From contig NZ_CP054424.1 of the NCBI RefSeq assembly GCF_013334205.1, positions 3,368,001-3,432,000 of the forward strand: a DNA stretch of 64,000 nt, given 5' to 3'. A program made the translations under genes and the position numbers. Source of the stretch: Rhodoferax sp. BAB1 (GTDB taxonomy: Bacteria; Pseudomonadota; Gammaproteobacteria; Burkholderiales; Burkholderiaceae_C). The notes under the pieces were generated by a model. The model ran no database searches, had not been told where the DNA came from, and saw only the letters and a list, made by a program, of their open reading frames with translations. Shown here piece after piece: positions 8,899-20,813 of the stretch. Numbering within the stretch: the first letter of the stretch is position 1; each line of letters opens with the position of its first letter.

Positions 8899-9510
8899 CT
8901 ATGCCCGGGCGTGACGCGACAGCAGGGCCGTTACCCCCTGGCGCTGGCATTGCTGCAGACGCATCAACAGCCCATGGTCGACGTCCGCGACATGGTGACG
9001 CCGCTGCAGGTCCTGCTGGATGCGGACCAGCAGTTCGGCAGCCATTTCGGCATCGGCCAGGGCCCGGTGGGCGGCACCCGTGCGTGGCAAGCCGTGGTAA
9101 TCCACCAGCGTTCCCAGTTTGTGGTTCGGCGCCTGGGGATAGAGCCGGCGCGACAGCAGCATGGTGCAGGCAAAGGGCTGGTCGGCCGGCAAGCCCAGGC
9201 GGGCGAGCTCGCCTGTCCAGAATTTGCGATCAAAGGAGGCGTTGTGGGCCACCATGGGGGCGTCCCCGACAAAGCGGCTGGCCTGCCGCATGACCTCGGC
9301 CGCCGCAGGAGCTGCCGCCACCATGGCGTTGCTGATGCCCGTGAGTTCGGTGATGAAGGCCGGGATGCGAACACCCGCGTTCATCAGGCTCTGGAAACGA
9401 TCGACGATACGCCCGTTTTCCAGCAGCACGATGGCCACTTCGGTGGCACGAGCCCCCTGCTCCGGCGAGATGCCCGTCGTCTCGAAGTCGATCACCGCCA
9501 GGGGCTTCAT
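8899..9510 (-). CDS. DEDDh 3'-5' exonuclease (DnaQ-like)
   Basis: This 203-residue protein has the Exo I motif AVIDFETTGISP, Exo II around MVAHNASFDRKF and Exo III HRALADAEMAAELL, which together give the catalytic DEDDh set. It is shorter than the Pol III epsilon subunit and lacks its C-terminal alpha-binding tail, so it is a standalone exonuclease rather than the replicase proofreader. The start at 9510 (MKPLAVIDFETTG) is chosen because the motif begins at residue 6; the longer open frame has no homology. Confidence 0.88.
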   Translation of the reverse strand: MKPLAVIDFETTGISPEQGARATEVAIVLLENGRIVDRFQSLMNAGVRIPAFITELTGISNAMVAAAPAAAEVMRQASRFVGDAPMVAHNASFDRKFWTGELARLGLPADQPFACTMLLSRRLYPQAPNHKLGTLVDYHGLPRTGAAHRALADAEMAAELLVRIQQDLQRRHHVADVDHGLLMRLQQCQRQGVTALLSRHARA

Positions 9511-9638
9511 TCGGTCCCGCCCATCGGTAGTACAGAGAGCATCAAGTGCCGGGAACATGTTTTCACGAAGCCACTGTAACGCAGGCCCCCAGCGGACCAT
9601 GCACCCGTCCTGCCCCGGCACAAACGCATAATTAACGG

Positions 9639-10841
9639 ATGAGCGACAACGATCTGCTACAGGCCAAGGCATGCTTTCTTCAAGGCCTGCAAGCTTTCGA
9701 AGCGGGTCACTGGACACAGGCGGAAGCACATTTCGAGCAGGCGCTGGCCCGGGCCCCGGGGCGGACCTCGGTGATCCAGAACCTGGGCATCACCCGGGTC
9801 CGGCTGGGGCGTTATGCCGAGGCCGAGCCCCTCTTGCGCACGGCGCTCGCGGCCGAGCCGGAACAGGCCGGCGCCTGGCAGGCGCTGGCACTCACCCAGC
9901 TGCAACTGCAGCACCTTGAAGAAGCCTGCAACAGCTACGAACGCTGTTTTGCCCTGGGCCTGGCGTCAGCCGAGCTTTATGCCCAGTATGCCCAGTGCCT
10001 GACTCGGCTGGGACGCAGCGACCAGGCCCTGCGTGCCTACCAGGACGCCCTGGCATGCGATGCGAACCATATCGCCGCCCTGACCGAACTGGGCAGCCTC
10101 TACCGTGAAGCCGGCCTGTACGACAAGGCGGCGCATTGCTTCCGGCAGGCCCTGGCCCGGGGGGCCGATCCTGACATCGTGGGCTATTTCCTGGCCGCCG
10201 TGACCAGACAGGATGACGTTTCGGCACCGCCCCGGCAATATGTCCAGCAGCTGTTCGACGAATACGCCGACGAGTTCGATGCCCATCTGGTGAAGCAACT
10301 GGGCTACCGGGGCCATCAGGCCCTGATCGACCGCCTGCCGCCTGCGGCCGGCCCGCGGTTTTCCCGGGCGCTGGATCTGGGCTGTGGCACCGGGCTGTGC
10401 GGCGCCTACGTCCGTTCACGTGTGGATTACCTGGCCGGTGTCGACCTGTCCCCGGCCATGGTCGAGAAAGCCAGGCAACGCGCCGTTTATGACTCGCTTT
10501 ATGCGGGTGACATCTGCGACTTCCTGGCCCAGCCGCAGGCGGCTTACGACCTGGTGCTCGCCGCCGACGTCTTCATCTACGTGGGCGCACTGGAAGAGGT
10601 CTTTGGCCTGCTGGCGTCCCGCATGCAGACCGGAAGCTGGCTTGCTTTCACGGTCGAGGCGGCGGCGCCGGAGCAGTCGGTCGAACTGCTGCCCAGCCTG
10701 CGGTATGCCCACTCTGCCCCCTATCTGGAGGAACTGGCGCAGCGCCATGGCTTCGAGACCATGGCCGTGCACGATGAGCCCATCCGCTTTGACCAACAGC
10801 GGGCGGTCCAGGGCCAGTACGTCTACCTGAAACGACGCTGA
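9639..10841 (+). CDS. TPR repeat / class I SAM methyltransferase fusion
   Basis: The first about 200 of 400 residues form five to six tetratricopeptide repeats (AEAHFEQALARAPG, AEPLLRTALAAEP and similar). The rest is a Rossmann methyltransferase with motif I ALDLGCGTGLCG and GVDLSPAMVEKARQ. The TPR part would select a protein or glycan partner; the methyl acceptor cannot be told. Similar fusions occur in many betaproteobacteria. The stop lies three bases from the convergent gyrB stop. Confidence 0.88.
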   Translation: MSDNDLLQAKACFLQGLQAFEAGHWTQAEAHFEQALARAPGRTSVIQNLGITRVRLGRYAEAEPLLRTALAAEPEQAGAWQALALTQLQLQHLEEACNSYERCFALGLASAELYAQYAQCLTRLGRSDQALRAYQDALACDANHIAALTELGSLYREAGLYDKAAHCFRQALARGADPDIVGYFLAAVTRQDDVSAPPRQYVQQLFDEYADEFDAHLVKQLGYRGHQALIDRLPPAAGPRFSRALDLGCGTGLCGAYVRSRVDYLAGVDLSPAMVEKARQRAVYDSLYAGDICDFLAQPQAAYDLVLAADVFIYVGALEEVFGLLASRMQTGSWLAFTVEAAAPEQSVELLPSLRYAHSAPYLEELAQRHGFETMAVHDEPIRFDQQRAVQGQYVYLKRR

Positions 10842-10844
10842 GCG

Positions 10845-13448
<2,604 letters not shown>

Positions 13449-13467
13449 TCAAACTCTTGAATGAACA

Positions 13468-13500
13468 GACCCGCCATGAACCTGAGGTTCATCGCGGGTC
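13468..13500 (-). terminator. Hairpin in the dnaN-gyrB gap
   Basis: GACCCGC and ATGAAC pair with GTTCAT and GCGGGTC across one C-C mismatch, leaving a five-base loop. It lies between the dnaN stop and the gyrB start. Only a weak T-rich stretch follows it on the minus strand, so it may be an attenuator or an mRNA-processing site rather than a full terminator. Confidence 0.5.
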
Positions 13501-13518
13501 ATGGTTTCACGCACCGGA

Positions 13519-14625
13519 TCAGATACGCATGGGCATCACGACGTATTTGAAGCTGTGGTTGTCGGGGATGGTGATGAGGGCGGAGCTGTTCGAATCCGAC
13601 AGTTCCACCTTGACCATGTCCTGTTCCATATTGGTCAGCACGTCGATCAGATAGGTCACGTTGAAACCGATCTCGATGCTGTCACCGCTGTAATCGATAT
13701 CCAGCTCATCCACGGCCTCTTCCTGCTCGGCGTTGTTGGACGCCACGCGCAAGGTACCGGGATCAATGTTGAGCCGCACGCCCTTGAACTTGTCGCTGGT
13801 CAGGATGGCAGTGCGCTGCAGGCTGGCCAACAGGGGCTGGCGGCCCAGGATGATGGCGTTCTTGTGGTTCTTCGGAATCACACGGTTGTAGTCGGGAAAC
13901 TTGCCCTCGACCAGCTTGGTCACGAACTCCATGCCACCAAAACTGAACTTGGCCTGGTTGCTGGCGAACTGCATCTCGATAGCGCCCTCGGTATCGCTCA
14001 GCAGACGCTGCATCTCCAGCACCGTCTTGCGCGGCAGGATGACTTCTTGCTTGGGTACTTCCACGTCCAGCGTGGCCGAGGAAAAAGCCAGGCGGTGGCC
14101 ATCGGTCGCAACCAGGCTGAGTTGCTTGCCTTCAGCGACGAACAGGATGCCGTTGAGGTAATAACGGATGTCGTGCACGGCCATCGAAAACGAAACCTGG
14201 CTCAGCAGTTCCTTGAGAGTCTTCTGCGGGACACTGAAAGCCGGGCCGAAATTGGCGGCTTCTTGCACCAGCGGAAAATCCTCGGCCGGCAGGGTCTGCA
14301 GCGTGAACTTGCTCTTGCCGCCCTTGAGGATGAGCTTGTTCTGGCTGGACTCCAGGGAAACCGTCTGGTCCGCCGGCATGGTACGCAGGATGTCAATCAG
14401 CTTGCGTGCGCCGACCGTGGTCGTGAAGTTGCCCGCATCCCCATCGAGCTCGGCCGTGGTACGGATCTGGATCTCCAGGTCACTGGTCGTGAACTGCAAG
14501 GCACTGCCGGTCTTGCGAATCATCACGTTGGCCAGAATGGGCAGGGTGTGGCGCCGTTCCACAATGCCCGAGACGGATTGGAAAACGGATAGGACTTTGT
14601 CTTGTGTTGCCTTCAGGACGATCAT
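13519..14625 (-). CDS. dnaN: DNA polymerase III beta subunit (sliding clamp)
   Basis: This 368-residue protein, the standard length, begins MIVLKATQDKVLSVFQSVSGIVERRHTLPIL and ends SFKYVVMPMRI, the conserved clamp C-terminus. It forms the ring that tethers the replicative polymerase to DNA. It is downstream of dnaA on the same strand, separated by about 258 bp that hold DnaA boxes, and is likely expressed from its own promoter there as well as from dnaA read-through. Confidence 0.98.
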   Translation of the reverse strand: MIVLKATQDKVLSVFQSVSGIVERRHTLPILANVMIRKTGSALQFTTSDLEIQIRTTAELDGDAGNFTTTVGARKLIDILRTMPADQTVSLESSQNKLILKGGKSKFTLQTLPAEDFPLVQEAANFGPAFSVPQKTLKELLSQVSFSMAVHDIRYYLNGILFVAEGKQLSLVATDGHRLAFSSATLDVEVPKQEVILPRKTVLEMQRLLSDTEGAIEMQFASNQAKFSFGGMEFVTKLVEGKFPDYNRVIPKNHKNAIILGRQPLLASLQRTAILTSDKFKGVRLNIDPGTLRVASNNAEQEEAVDELDIDYSGDSIEIGFNVTYLIDVLTNMEQDMVKVELSDSNSSALITIPDNHSFKYVVMPMRI

Positions 14626-14883
14626 GTCAACCTCTTCTTAGATTTCTCTATTTCAAATTAGTAGTAGTAGATAGAGCGGGCCGCTTTCTGTGGATAGCAT
14701 CATTTTCCCTTTTTTTATCAACGACTTGAGCGTTGTTTAACCATGTGTGAAGTGGCCAGGTCCGGCCCGGCTTGAAACTGCATAACTTGGCTAAACCAGC
14801 TTCCTCTGTGGATAAGTCATGACTTGTGCCACAACTGTCCACAGGGTTTTGGGTCGCTGTTTGATGTCGGGTGATGGCTCCTT
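14626..14883. other. dnaA-dnaN intergenic region with DnaA boxes; oriC candidate
   Basis: This 258-bp gap holds a perfect DnaA box on the minus strand at 14807-14815 (TGTGGATAA), a one-mismatch box at 14689-14697 (TGTGGATAG) and a two-mismatch site at 14835-14843 (CTGTCCACA). A T-rich run at 14701-14717 could serve as an unwinding element. The dnaN promoter must also lie here. The boxes are seen directly; the origin assignment is inferred from clustering and gene order. Confidence 0.55.
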
Positions 14884-16296
14884 CTATCCTTTGAGAGTCT
14901 GTTCGAGTACGTGCAGTTGCTGGTTCAATTCGGTCAATTGCTGGCGTTCCCCGGAAATCTTGCGGACCGCATGCAGGACGGTCGTGTGGTCGCGACCACC
15001 AAACAGTTCGCCGATCTCCGGCAGGCTTTTCTGGGTCAGTTCCTTGGCCAGGTACATGGCAATCTGTCGGGGGCGTGCAATGCTGGCCGGCCGCTTCTTG
15101 GAATACATGTCGGCGACCTTGATTTTGTAGTAGTCAGCCACCGTTTTCTGGATGTTTTCCACGGAAATCTGCCGGTTCTGGATGGACAGCAGATCCCGCA
15201 AGGCCTCGCGGGCCAGCAGGATGGAAATTTCCTTCTGGTTGAAGCGCGAATAAGCCAGGATCTTGCGCAAGGCACCTTCGAGTTCGCGCACGTTCGAGCG
15301 CACATTCTTGGCCACGAAGAAGGCGACTTCCTCGGGCATCTCGCTGCCTTCACTCAGTGCCTTGTTGATCAGGATGGCCACCCGCATTTCCAGCTCGGGG
15401 GGTTCGATGGCCACAGTCAACCCGGAATCAAAGCGTGACACGAGGCGCTCGTGAATGTCGAGCAGGCCCTTGGGATAGGTGTCGCTGGTCATCACGATAT
15501 GGGATTTCTTGGCCAGCAAGGCTTCGAAGGCGTTGAAGAACTCCTCCTGTGTGCGGTCCTTGTTGGCAAAGAACTGCACATCGTCGATCAGCAGCAGGTC
15601 GAGCGAGTGGTATTTGTCCTTGAATTCGTCAAAAGTCTTGCGCTGATAGGCCTTAACCACATCCGAAACGAATTGTTCGGCATGGATGTAGAGAACCTTG
15701 GCGTTGGGACGTTCGGCCAGCAGCCGGTTGCCCACGGCATGCATCAGGTGGGTCTTGCCCAAGCCGACCCCGCCATAGATGAACAAGGGGTTGTAGAGTT
15801 GGCCCGGGGAACTGGCCACATGCATGGCGGCAGCGCGCGCCATGCGGTTGGCCGTGCCCTCGACCAGGGTTTCAAAGGTCAGGGCGGTGTTGAGGCGGGT
15901 CCGGTTCGCCAGATGGTTACGTTCCGCGCTTGCCGCATACGATTCCTCGGCCGGCAGAACATCAGCTTCGACCAATGACTCTTTAGGTCGGACCTGATTT
16001 TCTCTGAGGGTGAGCGCCAACTCAAGTTGCATGGGCTGGCCATACACCTTCTCGAGCAGGGCCGCGATGCGATGGCTGTACTGGGCACGCACCCAGTCCA
16101 GTTTGAAGCGGTTGACGACAAAAAGAGTGACCCGGGAAAAGTCTTCAGCCACCTGGGCTGTCAAGGGTTTGATCCAGGTATTGAACTGCTGTTCGGGCAG
16201 TTCCTGGGCCAGCTGATCAACACAGGCCTGCCACAATCCCTGGCCTGCTTCCTGCCCAATGCTTGCGGCGTGTTTGTTGTTTTGTTCCTCACTCAT
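14884..16296 (-). CDS. dnaA: Chromosomal replication initiator DnaA
   Basis: This 470-residue protein has an N-terminal DnaB-interaction domain ([19 protein letters not shown]), a variable linker, an AAA+ domain with Walker [16 protein letters not shown] and Walker [10 protein letters not shown], and the C-terminal helix-turn-helix with the signature [15 protein letters not shown]. It binds DnaA boxes and opens the origin. Boxes both upstream and downstream of the gene indicate autoregulation. It points away from rpmH, as usual for this group. Confidence 0.98.
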   Translation of the reverse strand: MSEEQNNKHAASIGQEAGQGLWQACVDQLAQELPEQQFNTWIKPLTAQVAEDFSRVTLFVVNRFKLDWVRAQYSHRIAALLEKVYGQPMQLELALTLRENQVRPKESLVEADVLPAEESYAASAERNHLANRTRLNTALTFETLVEGTANRMARAAAMHVASSPGQLYNPLFIYGGVGLGKTHLMHAVGNRLLAERPNAKVLYIHAEQFVSDVVKAYQRKTFDEFKDKYHSLDLLLIDDVQFFANKDRTQEEFFNAFEALLAKKSHIVMTSDTYPKGLLDIHERLVSRFDSGLTVAIEPPELEMRVAILINKALSEGSEMPEEVAFFVAKNVRSNVRELEGALRKILAYSRFNQKEISILLAREALRDLLSIQNRQISVENIQKTVADYYKIKVADMYSKKRPASIARPRQIAMYLAKELTQKSLPEIGELFGGRDHTTVLHAVRKISGERQQLTELNQQLHVLEQTLKG

Positions 16297-16423
16297 GCGT
16301 ACTGATTATTGTGGATATTTATGCTGAACGAGAGCCCGAATTGTAAATTATCAAGAATTTATCCACAAAAGGCCCGGGGCTGGGCGGGCCTCATGTGCTG
16401 CACGCATTTAGAAAGCCAAGACA
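16297..16423. other. dnaA-rpmH intergenic region with two DnaA boxes
   Basis: A one-mismatch DnaA box on the minus strand at 16310-16318 (TGTGGATAT) and a perfect box at 16359-16367 (TTATCCACA) flank an AT-rich stretch (16340-16361). The region contains the dnaA promoter and is an alternative or additional origin segment. It is also the point where gene direction flips. A GC-skew plot would decide. Confidence 0.5.
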
Positions 16424-16452
16424 TTGCCAGCATTGGAAATTTTTGCGATAAT
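16424..16452 (+). promoter_or_regulatory. Sigma-70 promoter of the rpmH operon
   Basis: TTGCCA (16424-16429) and GATAAT (16447-16452) are separated by exactly 17 bp and point at rpmH, leaving a leader of about 150 bases. The match is strong for a GC-rich genome. The leader contains no gene that I can support. Confidence 0.65.
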
Positions 16453-16610
16453 CGATGGTTTTCCCGAGGCCTGTGACGTGCCCGGACTGCGCCGCAAGGC
16501 CGCAACCGAGGTCACGGACCTGTGGTCGGGACATTTCATGGGAATCGCTACCGCTGAGGGTAGCGCGACCGCATGGACAGAAAAACTCCACCGCTTACTA
16601 GGATTTCGAG

Positions 16611-16745
16611 ATGAAACGTACTTATCAGCCTTCCAAGATCCGCCGTGCGCGCACCCATGGTTTCCTGGTCCGCATGAAAACCCGTGGCGGTCGTGCCGTG
16701 ATCAACGCACGCCGCGCCAAGGGCCGCAAGCGTCTGGCCGTCTAA
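16611..16745 (+). CDS. rpmH: 50S ribosomal protein L34
   Basis: This 44-residue highly basic protein begins [19 protein letters not shown] and contains the conserved [11 protein letters not shown] segment and a KGRKRLAV end. It is a component of the large ribosomal subunit. It is too short for many gene finders, but both its sequence and its place before rnpA are diagnostic. GGATTTCGAG precedes the ATG. Confidence 0.98.
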   Translation: MKRTYQPSKIRRARTHGFLVRMKTRGGRAVINARRAKGRKRLAV

Positions 16746-16807
16746 GCCGGACGACGGCACTGCCAGAGACCTGTACCGGTTTTGCGCAGTGCATTCAACG
16801 GCGCAGC

Positions 16808-17218
16808 ATGCAGGCGCGGCGACTGAAAACCCGGGAACAGTTTCAGGTCGTGCTGGCGTGTCCCCCCTTTGCCCGGACGGAACACTTCGTCATGCATCGC
16901 ATGGTTCTGGAGGCCTCAGGCACGCAAGCCGTGTCACAGGCCCCCTTTGCTTCTGAAGGTCCCTGGATCGGGGCGATGGTTCCCAAGCGCTGGGCGCGTC
17001 GCGCCGTGACGCGCAATCTGATCAAGCGACAAATCTACAGCCTTGCCGAGCAGCATGCACCGGCACTGCCTGCGCATGCCTACCTCGTCCGGCTGCGCAG
17101 CACTTTTGACCGCCTGCAGTTCACCAGCCCGGCATCCGATGTCCTGCGTGACGCAGTGCGTGGCGAGATCGAACAGCTCTTCAGCAAGGTCCTGCGGCCT
17201 GCCAAAGGTGCGGCATGA
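16808..17218 (+). CDS. rnpA: Ribonuclease P protein component
   Basis: This 136-residue protein starts MQARRLKTREQFQVVL and has the RNR signature in modified form, KRWARRAVTRNLIKRQIY, which binds the RNase P RNA. It helps trim tRNA 5' ends. The open frame extends upstream through rpmH, but the ATG at 16808 gives the family length. The stop overlaps the yidD start by four bases (ATGA). A short Ala/Gln/Ser insert near residues 38-52 is specific to this lineage. Confidence 0.95.
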   Translation: MQARRLKTREQFQVVLACPPFARTEHFVMHRMVLEASGTQAVSQAPFASEGPWIGAMVPKRWARRAVTRNLIKRQIYSLAEQHAPALPAHAYLVRLRSTFDRLQFTSPASDVLRDAVRGEIEQLFSKVLRPAKGAA

Positions 17219-17487
17219 TCAGCAAACTGCTTATCGGACTGGTCAAGGGCTATCGTTTCTTTCTGAGCCCCTGGCTGGGCTCGGCCTGCCGGTTTGAGCC
17301 AAGCTGCTCGCTTTATGCCATCGATGCATTGCGCCAGCATGGTGCCCTGGCTGGCAGCTACCTGACCGTCGGCCGGCTCCTGCGCTGCCATCCCTGGTGT
17401 GATGGCGGGCATGATCCTGTGCCTGTGCAAAAACCCGGTCTCTTCACCGGCCTGCTTACTTCCTCCTCTGAAAAGAAGTCTTCATGA
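17215..17487 (+). CDS. yidD: Membrane protein insertion efficiency factor YidD
   Basis: This 90-residue protein contains the family core GYRFFLSPWLGSACRFEPSCS and RCHPWCDGGHDPVP, with three conserved cysteines. YidD is an amphipathic membrane-associated protein that aids YidC-dependent insertion. It overlaps rnpA and yidC by four bases each (ATGA), so translation of rnpA-yidD-yidC is probably coupled. Confidence 0.96.
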   Translation: MISKLLIGLVKGYRFFLSPWLGSACRFEPSCSLYAIDALRQHGALAGSYLTVGRLLRCHPWCDGGHDPVPVQKPGLFTGLLTSSSEKKSS

Positions 17488-19190
17488 ACGATATTCGCCG
17501 CACCATCCTGTGGGTGATTTTTGGTTTTTCCCTGGTCCTGCTGTGGGACCAGTGGCAGATCCACAATGGCCGTCAGGCCACCTTCTTCCCCGGCCCGCCC
17601 GCCAAGACGGCAGCCGCGGCGCCAGAAGCGGCGACCTCGATGCCGGCAGCAGTGCCGGCCGCCACGCCCGTGCAGCAGTCGGCCGGCAACAGCAGCGATC
17701 GCATAGCCAAGGCAGAGGCGCAGGTGCCCGTGGTCCGCGAGCGGGTGCAGGTGAGCAGCGACGTGCTCAAGCTGAACTTCGACACCGAAGGCGGCTCACT
17801 CGTCCGCTCCGAGTTTCTGAAGCACCGCGACCAGAAAAATCCGGAGGCCTATGTCGTCTTGCTGGATGAAAGCAAGGACCGTGTCTATCTTTCCCAGTCC
17901 GGTCTGATTGCCGGCGCCGCCGGCGGAAGCCTTCCGACGCACAAGACGCCCATGAAGCTGTTGCCCGGTGTGCGCGAGCTCAAGGATGGGGTCGATGAAC
18001 TGGTGGTGAAGTTCGAGTCGCCGGAAATCGGCGGTGTGCGACTGCTCAAGACCTACACCCTCAAGCGCGGCAGTTACACCATCGACGTCAAGCACGAAGT
18101 GCAGAACGTGGGCAGCGCGCCGGCGGCCCCCCAGCTGTATCTGCAGCTGGTGCGCGATGGCAACAAGCTGGCCGGTGAGTCCTCCTTCTATTCCACCTTC
18201 ACCGGTCCGGCGGTGTATACCGACGCCAAGAAATACCAGAAGGTCGAGTTCAGCGACATCGAGAAGAACAAGGCCGAGTTCGAGAAACAGTCGCCCAACG
18301 GTTATGTGGCCATGGTCCAGCACTACTTTGCCAGTGCCTGGTTGCTGGGCGAAGGCGTGCAGCGTGAAATCTTCGCACGCAAGGTCGACACCAATCTGTA
18401 TGCGGTCGGCATGATTGCCCCGCTGGAAGCCGTGGCGCCGGGTACCAGCCGCAGCGTCGAGGCGCGCCTGTTCGTTGGGCCGCAGGAAGAAAAGAAGCTG
18501 GAAGCCATTGCGCCCGGCCTGGAACTGGTCAAGGACTATGGCTGGCTGACCATCCTGGCCAAGCCGCTGTACTGGTTGCTGGATCAACTCAACAGCATCC
18601 TGTACAACTGGGGCTGGTCCATCGTGGCCCTGGTGCTGCTGCTCAAGATCGCCTTCTACTGGCTGAACGCCAAGGCCTACGCCAGCATGGCCAAAATGAA
18701 GGCGGTGACACCGCGTATCACCGAGATGCGCGAACGCCTGAAGGACAAGCCCCAGCAGATGCAGCAGGAGATGATGCGCATCTACCGCGAAGAGAAGGTC
18801 AATCCCATGGGCGGCTGCCTGCCCATCATGATCCAGATCCCGGTCTTCATTGCCCTGTACTGGGTGCTGCTGTCCAGCGTGGAAATGCGCAACGCACCCT
18901 GGATCCTGTGGATCAAGGACCTGTCGGCAGAAGACCCCTATTACATCCTGCCGCTGCTGATGACGGTCACCACCATGTTGCAGACGGCCCTGAACCCGAC
19001 GCCGCCGGATCCGATCCAGGCCAAGATGATGTGGTTCATGCCGCTGATCTTCAGCGTGATGTTCTTCTTCTTCCCGTCGGGCCTGGTGCTGTACTGGTTG
19101 ACCAACAACATCCTGTCGATCGCCCAGCAGTGGGTCATCAACACCCGCATGGGTGTCCCCCCGCAGTTCAACCTGCCGAAGTTCAAGTAA
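17484..19190 (+). CDS. yidC: Membrane protein insertase YidC
   Basis: This 568-residue inner-membrane protein has an N-terminal anchor (about residues 5-22, RRTILWVIFGFSLVLLW), an Ala/Pro-rich linker, a large periplasmic beta domain, and a C-terminal five-helix insertase core with NPMGGCLPIMIQIPVFIALYW and the last helix LVLYWLTNNILSIAQQW. It inserts and folds membrane proteins with or without SecYEG. A terminator hairpin follows. Confidence 0.98.
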   Translation: MNDIRRTILWVIFGFSLVLLWDQWQIHNGRQATFFPGPPAKTAAAAPEAATSMPAAVPAATPVQQSAGNSSDRIAKAEAQVPVVRERVQVSSDVLKLNFDTEGGSLVRSEFLKHRDQKNPEAYVVLLDESKDRVYLSQSGLIAGAAGGSLPTHKTPMKLLPGVRELKDGVDELVVKFESPEIGGVRLLKTYTLKRGSYTIDVKHEVQNVGSAPAAPQLYLQLVRDGNKLAGESSFYSTFTGPAVYTDAKKYQKVEFSDIEKNKAEFEKQSPNGYVAMVQHYFASAWLLGEGVQREIFARKVDTNLYAVGMIAPLEAVAPGTSRSVEARLFVGPQEEKKLEAIAPGLELVKDYGWLTILAKPLYWLLDQLNSILYNWGWSIVALVLLLKIAFYWLNAKAYASMAKMKAVTPRITEMRERLKDKPQQMQQEMMRIYREEKVNPMGGCLPIMIQIPVFIALYWVLLSSVEMRNAPWILWIKDLSAEDPYYILPLLMTVTTMLQTALNPTPPDPIQAKMMWFMPLIFSVMFFFFPSGLVLYWLTNNILSIAQQWVINTRMGVPPQFNLPKFK

Positions 19191-19200
19191 GCACAGACAC

Positions 19201-19224
19201 AAGGGCCGCGTTAGCGGCCCTTTC
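19201..19224 (+). terminator. Rho-independent terminator after yidC
   Basis: GGGCCGC (19203-19209) and GCGGCCC (19214-19220) form a seven-base GC stem with a GTTA loop, followed by TTTC. It ends the rpmH-rnpA-yidD-yidC transcript just before mnmE; some read-through is possible since the T run is short. Confidence 0.75.
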
Positions 19225-19258
19225 AATTGCAGGCCACATGGCCGCAAAATAGCGCAGC

Positions 19259-20659
19259 ATGCTGGCACGCCAACAGGAACCCATCGTCGCCGTCGCCACC
19301 GCTCCAGGGCGTGGAGCGGTTGGCATCGTGCGGGTCAGTGGCCGTGGCCTGGGCGCCTTCGTCAGCGCCTTGTGCGGCCGCGATCTGCAAGCACGCCATG
19401 CCACCTATCTGCCCTTGCGCGATGCTGCGGGTGAGGTGCTGGACCATGGCCTGGCCATCCATTTCCCGGCCCCGCATTCCTACACCGGCGAGGACGTGCT
19501 GGAGCTGCAGGTGCATGGCGGCCAGGTCGTGTTGCAGCTGCTGCTGGCGCGCTGCCTGGAGGTCGCGGCCCAGGCCCATGCGCACAAGGGGTCAGCCTGT
19601 CTGCCACACCTGCGGCTGGCGCAGCCCGGTGAGTTCACCGAGCGCGCCTTTCTCAACGACAAGATCGACCTGGCCCAGGCCGAGGCCATTGCCGACCTGA
19701 TCGATGCCAGCACCGAAGCGGCCGCACGCAGTGCCAGCCGTTCGCTGGACGGGGCTTTTTCGCGCGAGATCGCCGTGTTGCGCGAGGCCCTGATCCAGCT
19801 GCGCATGCTGGTGGAGGCCACGCTCGATTTTCCCGAAGAAGAGATCGACTTCCTGAAGAAGGCCGACGCGCAGGGGCAGTTGCGACGCCTGCAGGAGCAG
19901 CTCGGGACCGTGCTGCAGCATGCGCGCCAGGGCAGTTTGCTGCGCGAGGGCATCAAGGTGGTGATCGCCGGCCAGCCCAATGCCGGCAAAAGCTCATTGC
20001 TCAATGCCCTGGCCGGGGCCGAACTGGCCATCGTCACGCCCATACCCGGTACCACGCGTGACAAGGTGCAAGAGACCATCCAGATCGAAGGCGTGCCTGT
20101 GCATGTGATCGACACCGCCGGTTTGCGCGAGAGCAGCGACGAGGTGGAGCGCATCGGCATCGCCCGTGCCTGGGCCGAGATCGAGGCCGCGGATGCCGTG
20201 CTGTTTCTGCACGATCTCACGCGCCAGGCCCTGCCCGACTATCGCCTGGCCGATGAGGACATTAGCCGGATGCTTGCGCAACGCCTGCCAGCACGGGTGC
20301 CGGTGCTGGATGTCTGGAACAAGGCCGACGCGGCGCCCGGGCCCGCCTCGGGCCTGAGCCTGTCGGCCAAGACCGGGACCGGCCTGGAGGCGCTGCGCCG
20401 CCAATTGCTGGAAACCGTGGGCTGGCAGGCCGCGCCCGAAGGGCTCTATATCGCACGCGAACGCCATGTGCAGGCCTTGCATCGCGTGCGGGACCATCTG
20501 GCGCAGGCAGCGGCCCACCTGGCTGCTCAGGCCCAGGCGCTGGACCTGCTGGCCGAGGAACTCCGCCTGGCCCAGAACGCACTCAATGAAATTACCGGGG
20601 AGTTCACGTCGGACGACCTGCTGGGGGTCATTTTTTCCCGTTTCTGCATCGGCAAATAA
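19259..20659 (+). CDS. mnmE: tRNA modification GTPase MnmE
   Basis: This 466-residue protein has an N-terminal tetrahydrofolate-binding domain, a helical domain and an inserted G domain with G1 [13 protein letters not shown]2/G3 PIPGTTRD and DTAGLRE, and the invariant C-terminal CIGK. With MnmG it adds the 5-carboxymethylaminomethyl group to wobble uridine of certain tRNAs. The start ATG at 19259 gives the usual length, and the position after yidC is conserved. Confidence 0.98.
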   Translation: MLARQQEPIVAVATAPGRGAVGIVRVSGRGLGAFVSALCGRDLQARHATYLPLRDAAGEVLDHGLAIHFPAPHSYTGEDVLELQVHGGQVVLQLLLARCLEVAAQAHAHKGSACLPHLRLAQPGEFTERAFLNDKIDLAQAEAIADLIDASTEAAARSASRSLDGAFSREIAVLREALIQLRMLVEATLDFPEEEIDFLKKADAQGQLRRLQEQLGTVLQHARQGSLLREGIKVVIAGQPNAGKSSLLNALAGAELAIVTPIPGTTRDKVQETIQIEGVPVHVIDTAGLRESSDEVERIGIARAWAEIEAADAVLFLHDLTRQALPDYRLADEDISRMLAQRLPARVPVLDVWNKADAAPGPASGLSLSAKTGTGLEALRRQLLETVGWQAAPEGLYIARERHVQALHRVRDHLAQAAAHLAAQAQALDLLAEELRLAQNALNEITGEFTSDDLLGVIFSRFCIGK

Positions 20660-20813
20660 GCCGGTGTATGCCGGATGGCCGCAGGCCCGTTGTCAAGGCC
20701 GGGAAATGGGCGTACTGTGCAGTGCAGACCGCTTGCGCGCCAGATGGACCTGGAAACAATTGCTTACGCCGACCGGGCCACAGTCGCTGCACGGCTGAGT
20801 ATTTAGGAAGAAA

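Noticed and set aside
16424..16807. Upstream extension of the rnpA reading frame
   Set aside because: It runs through rpmH in another frame; the RnpA family starts near MQARRLKTREQF.
17796..19268. A 490-codon open frame on the minus strand
   Set aside because: It is antisense to yidC and holds no recognisable domain.
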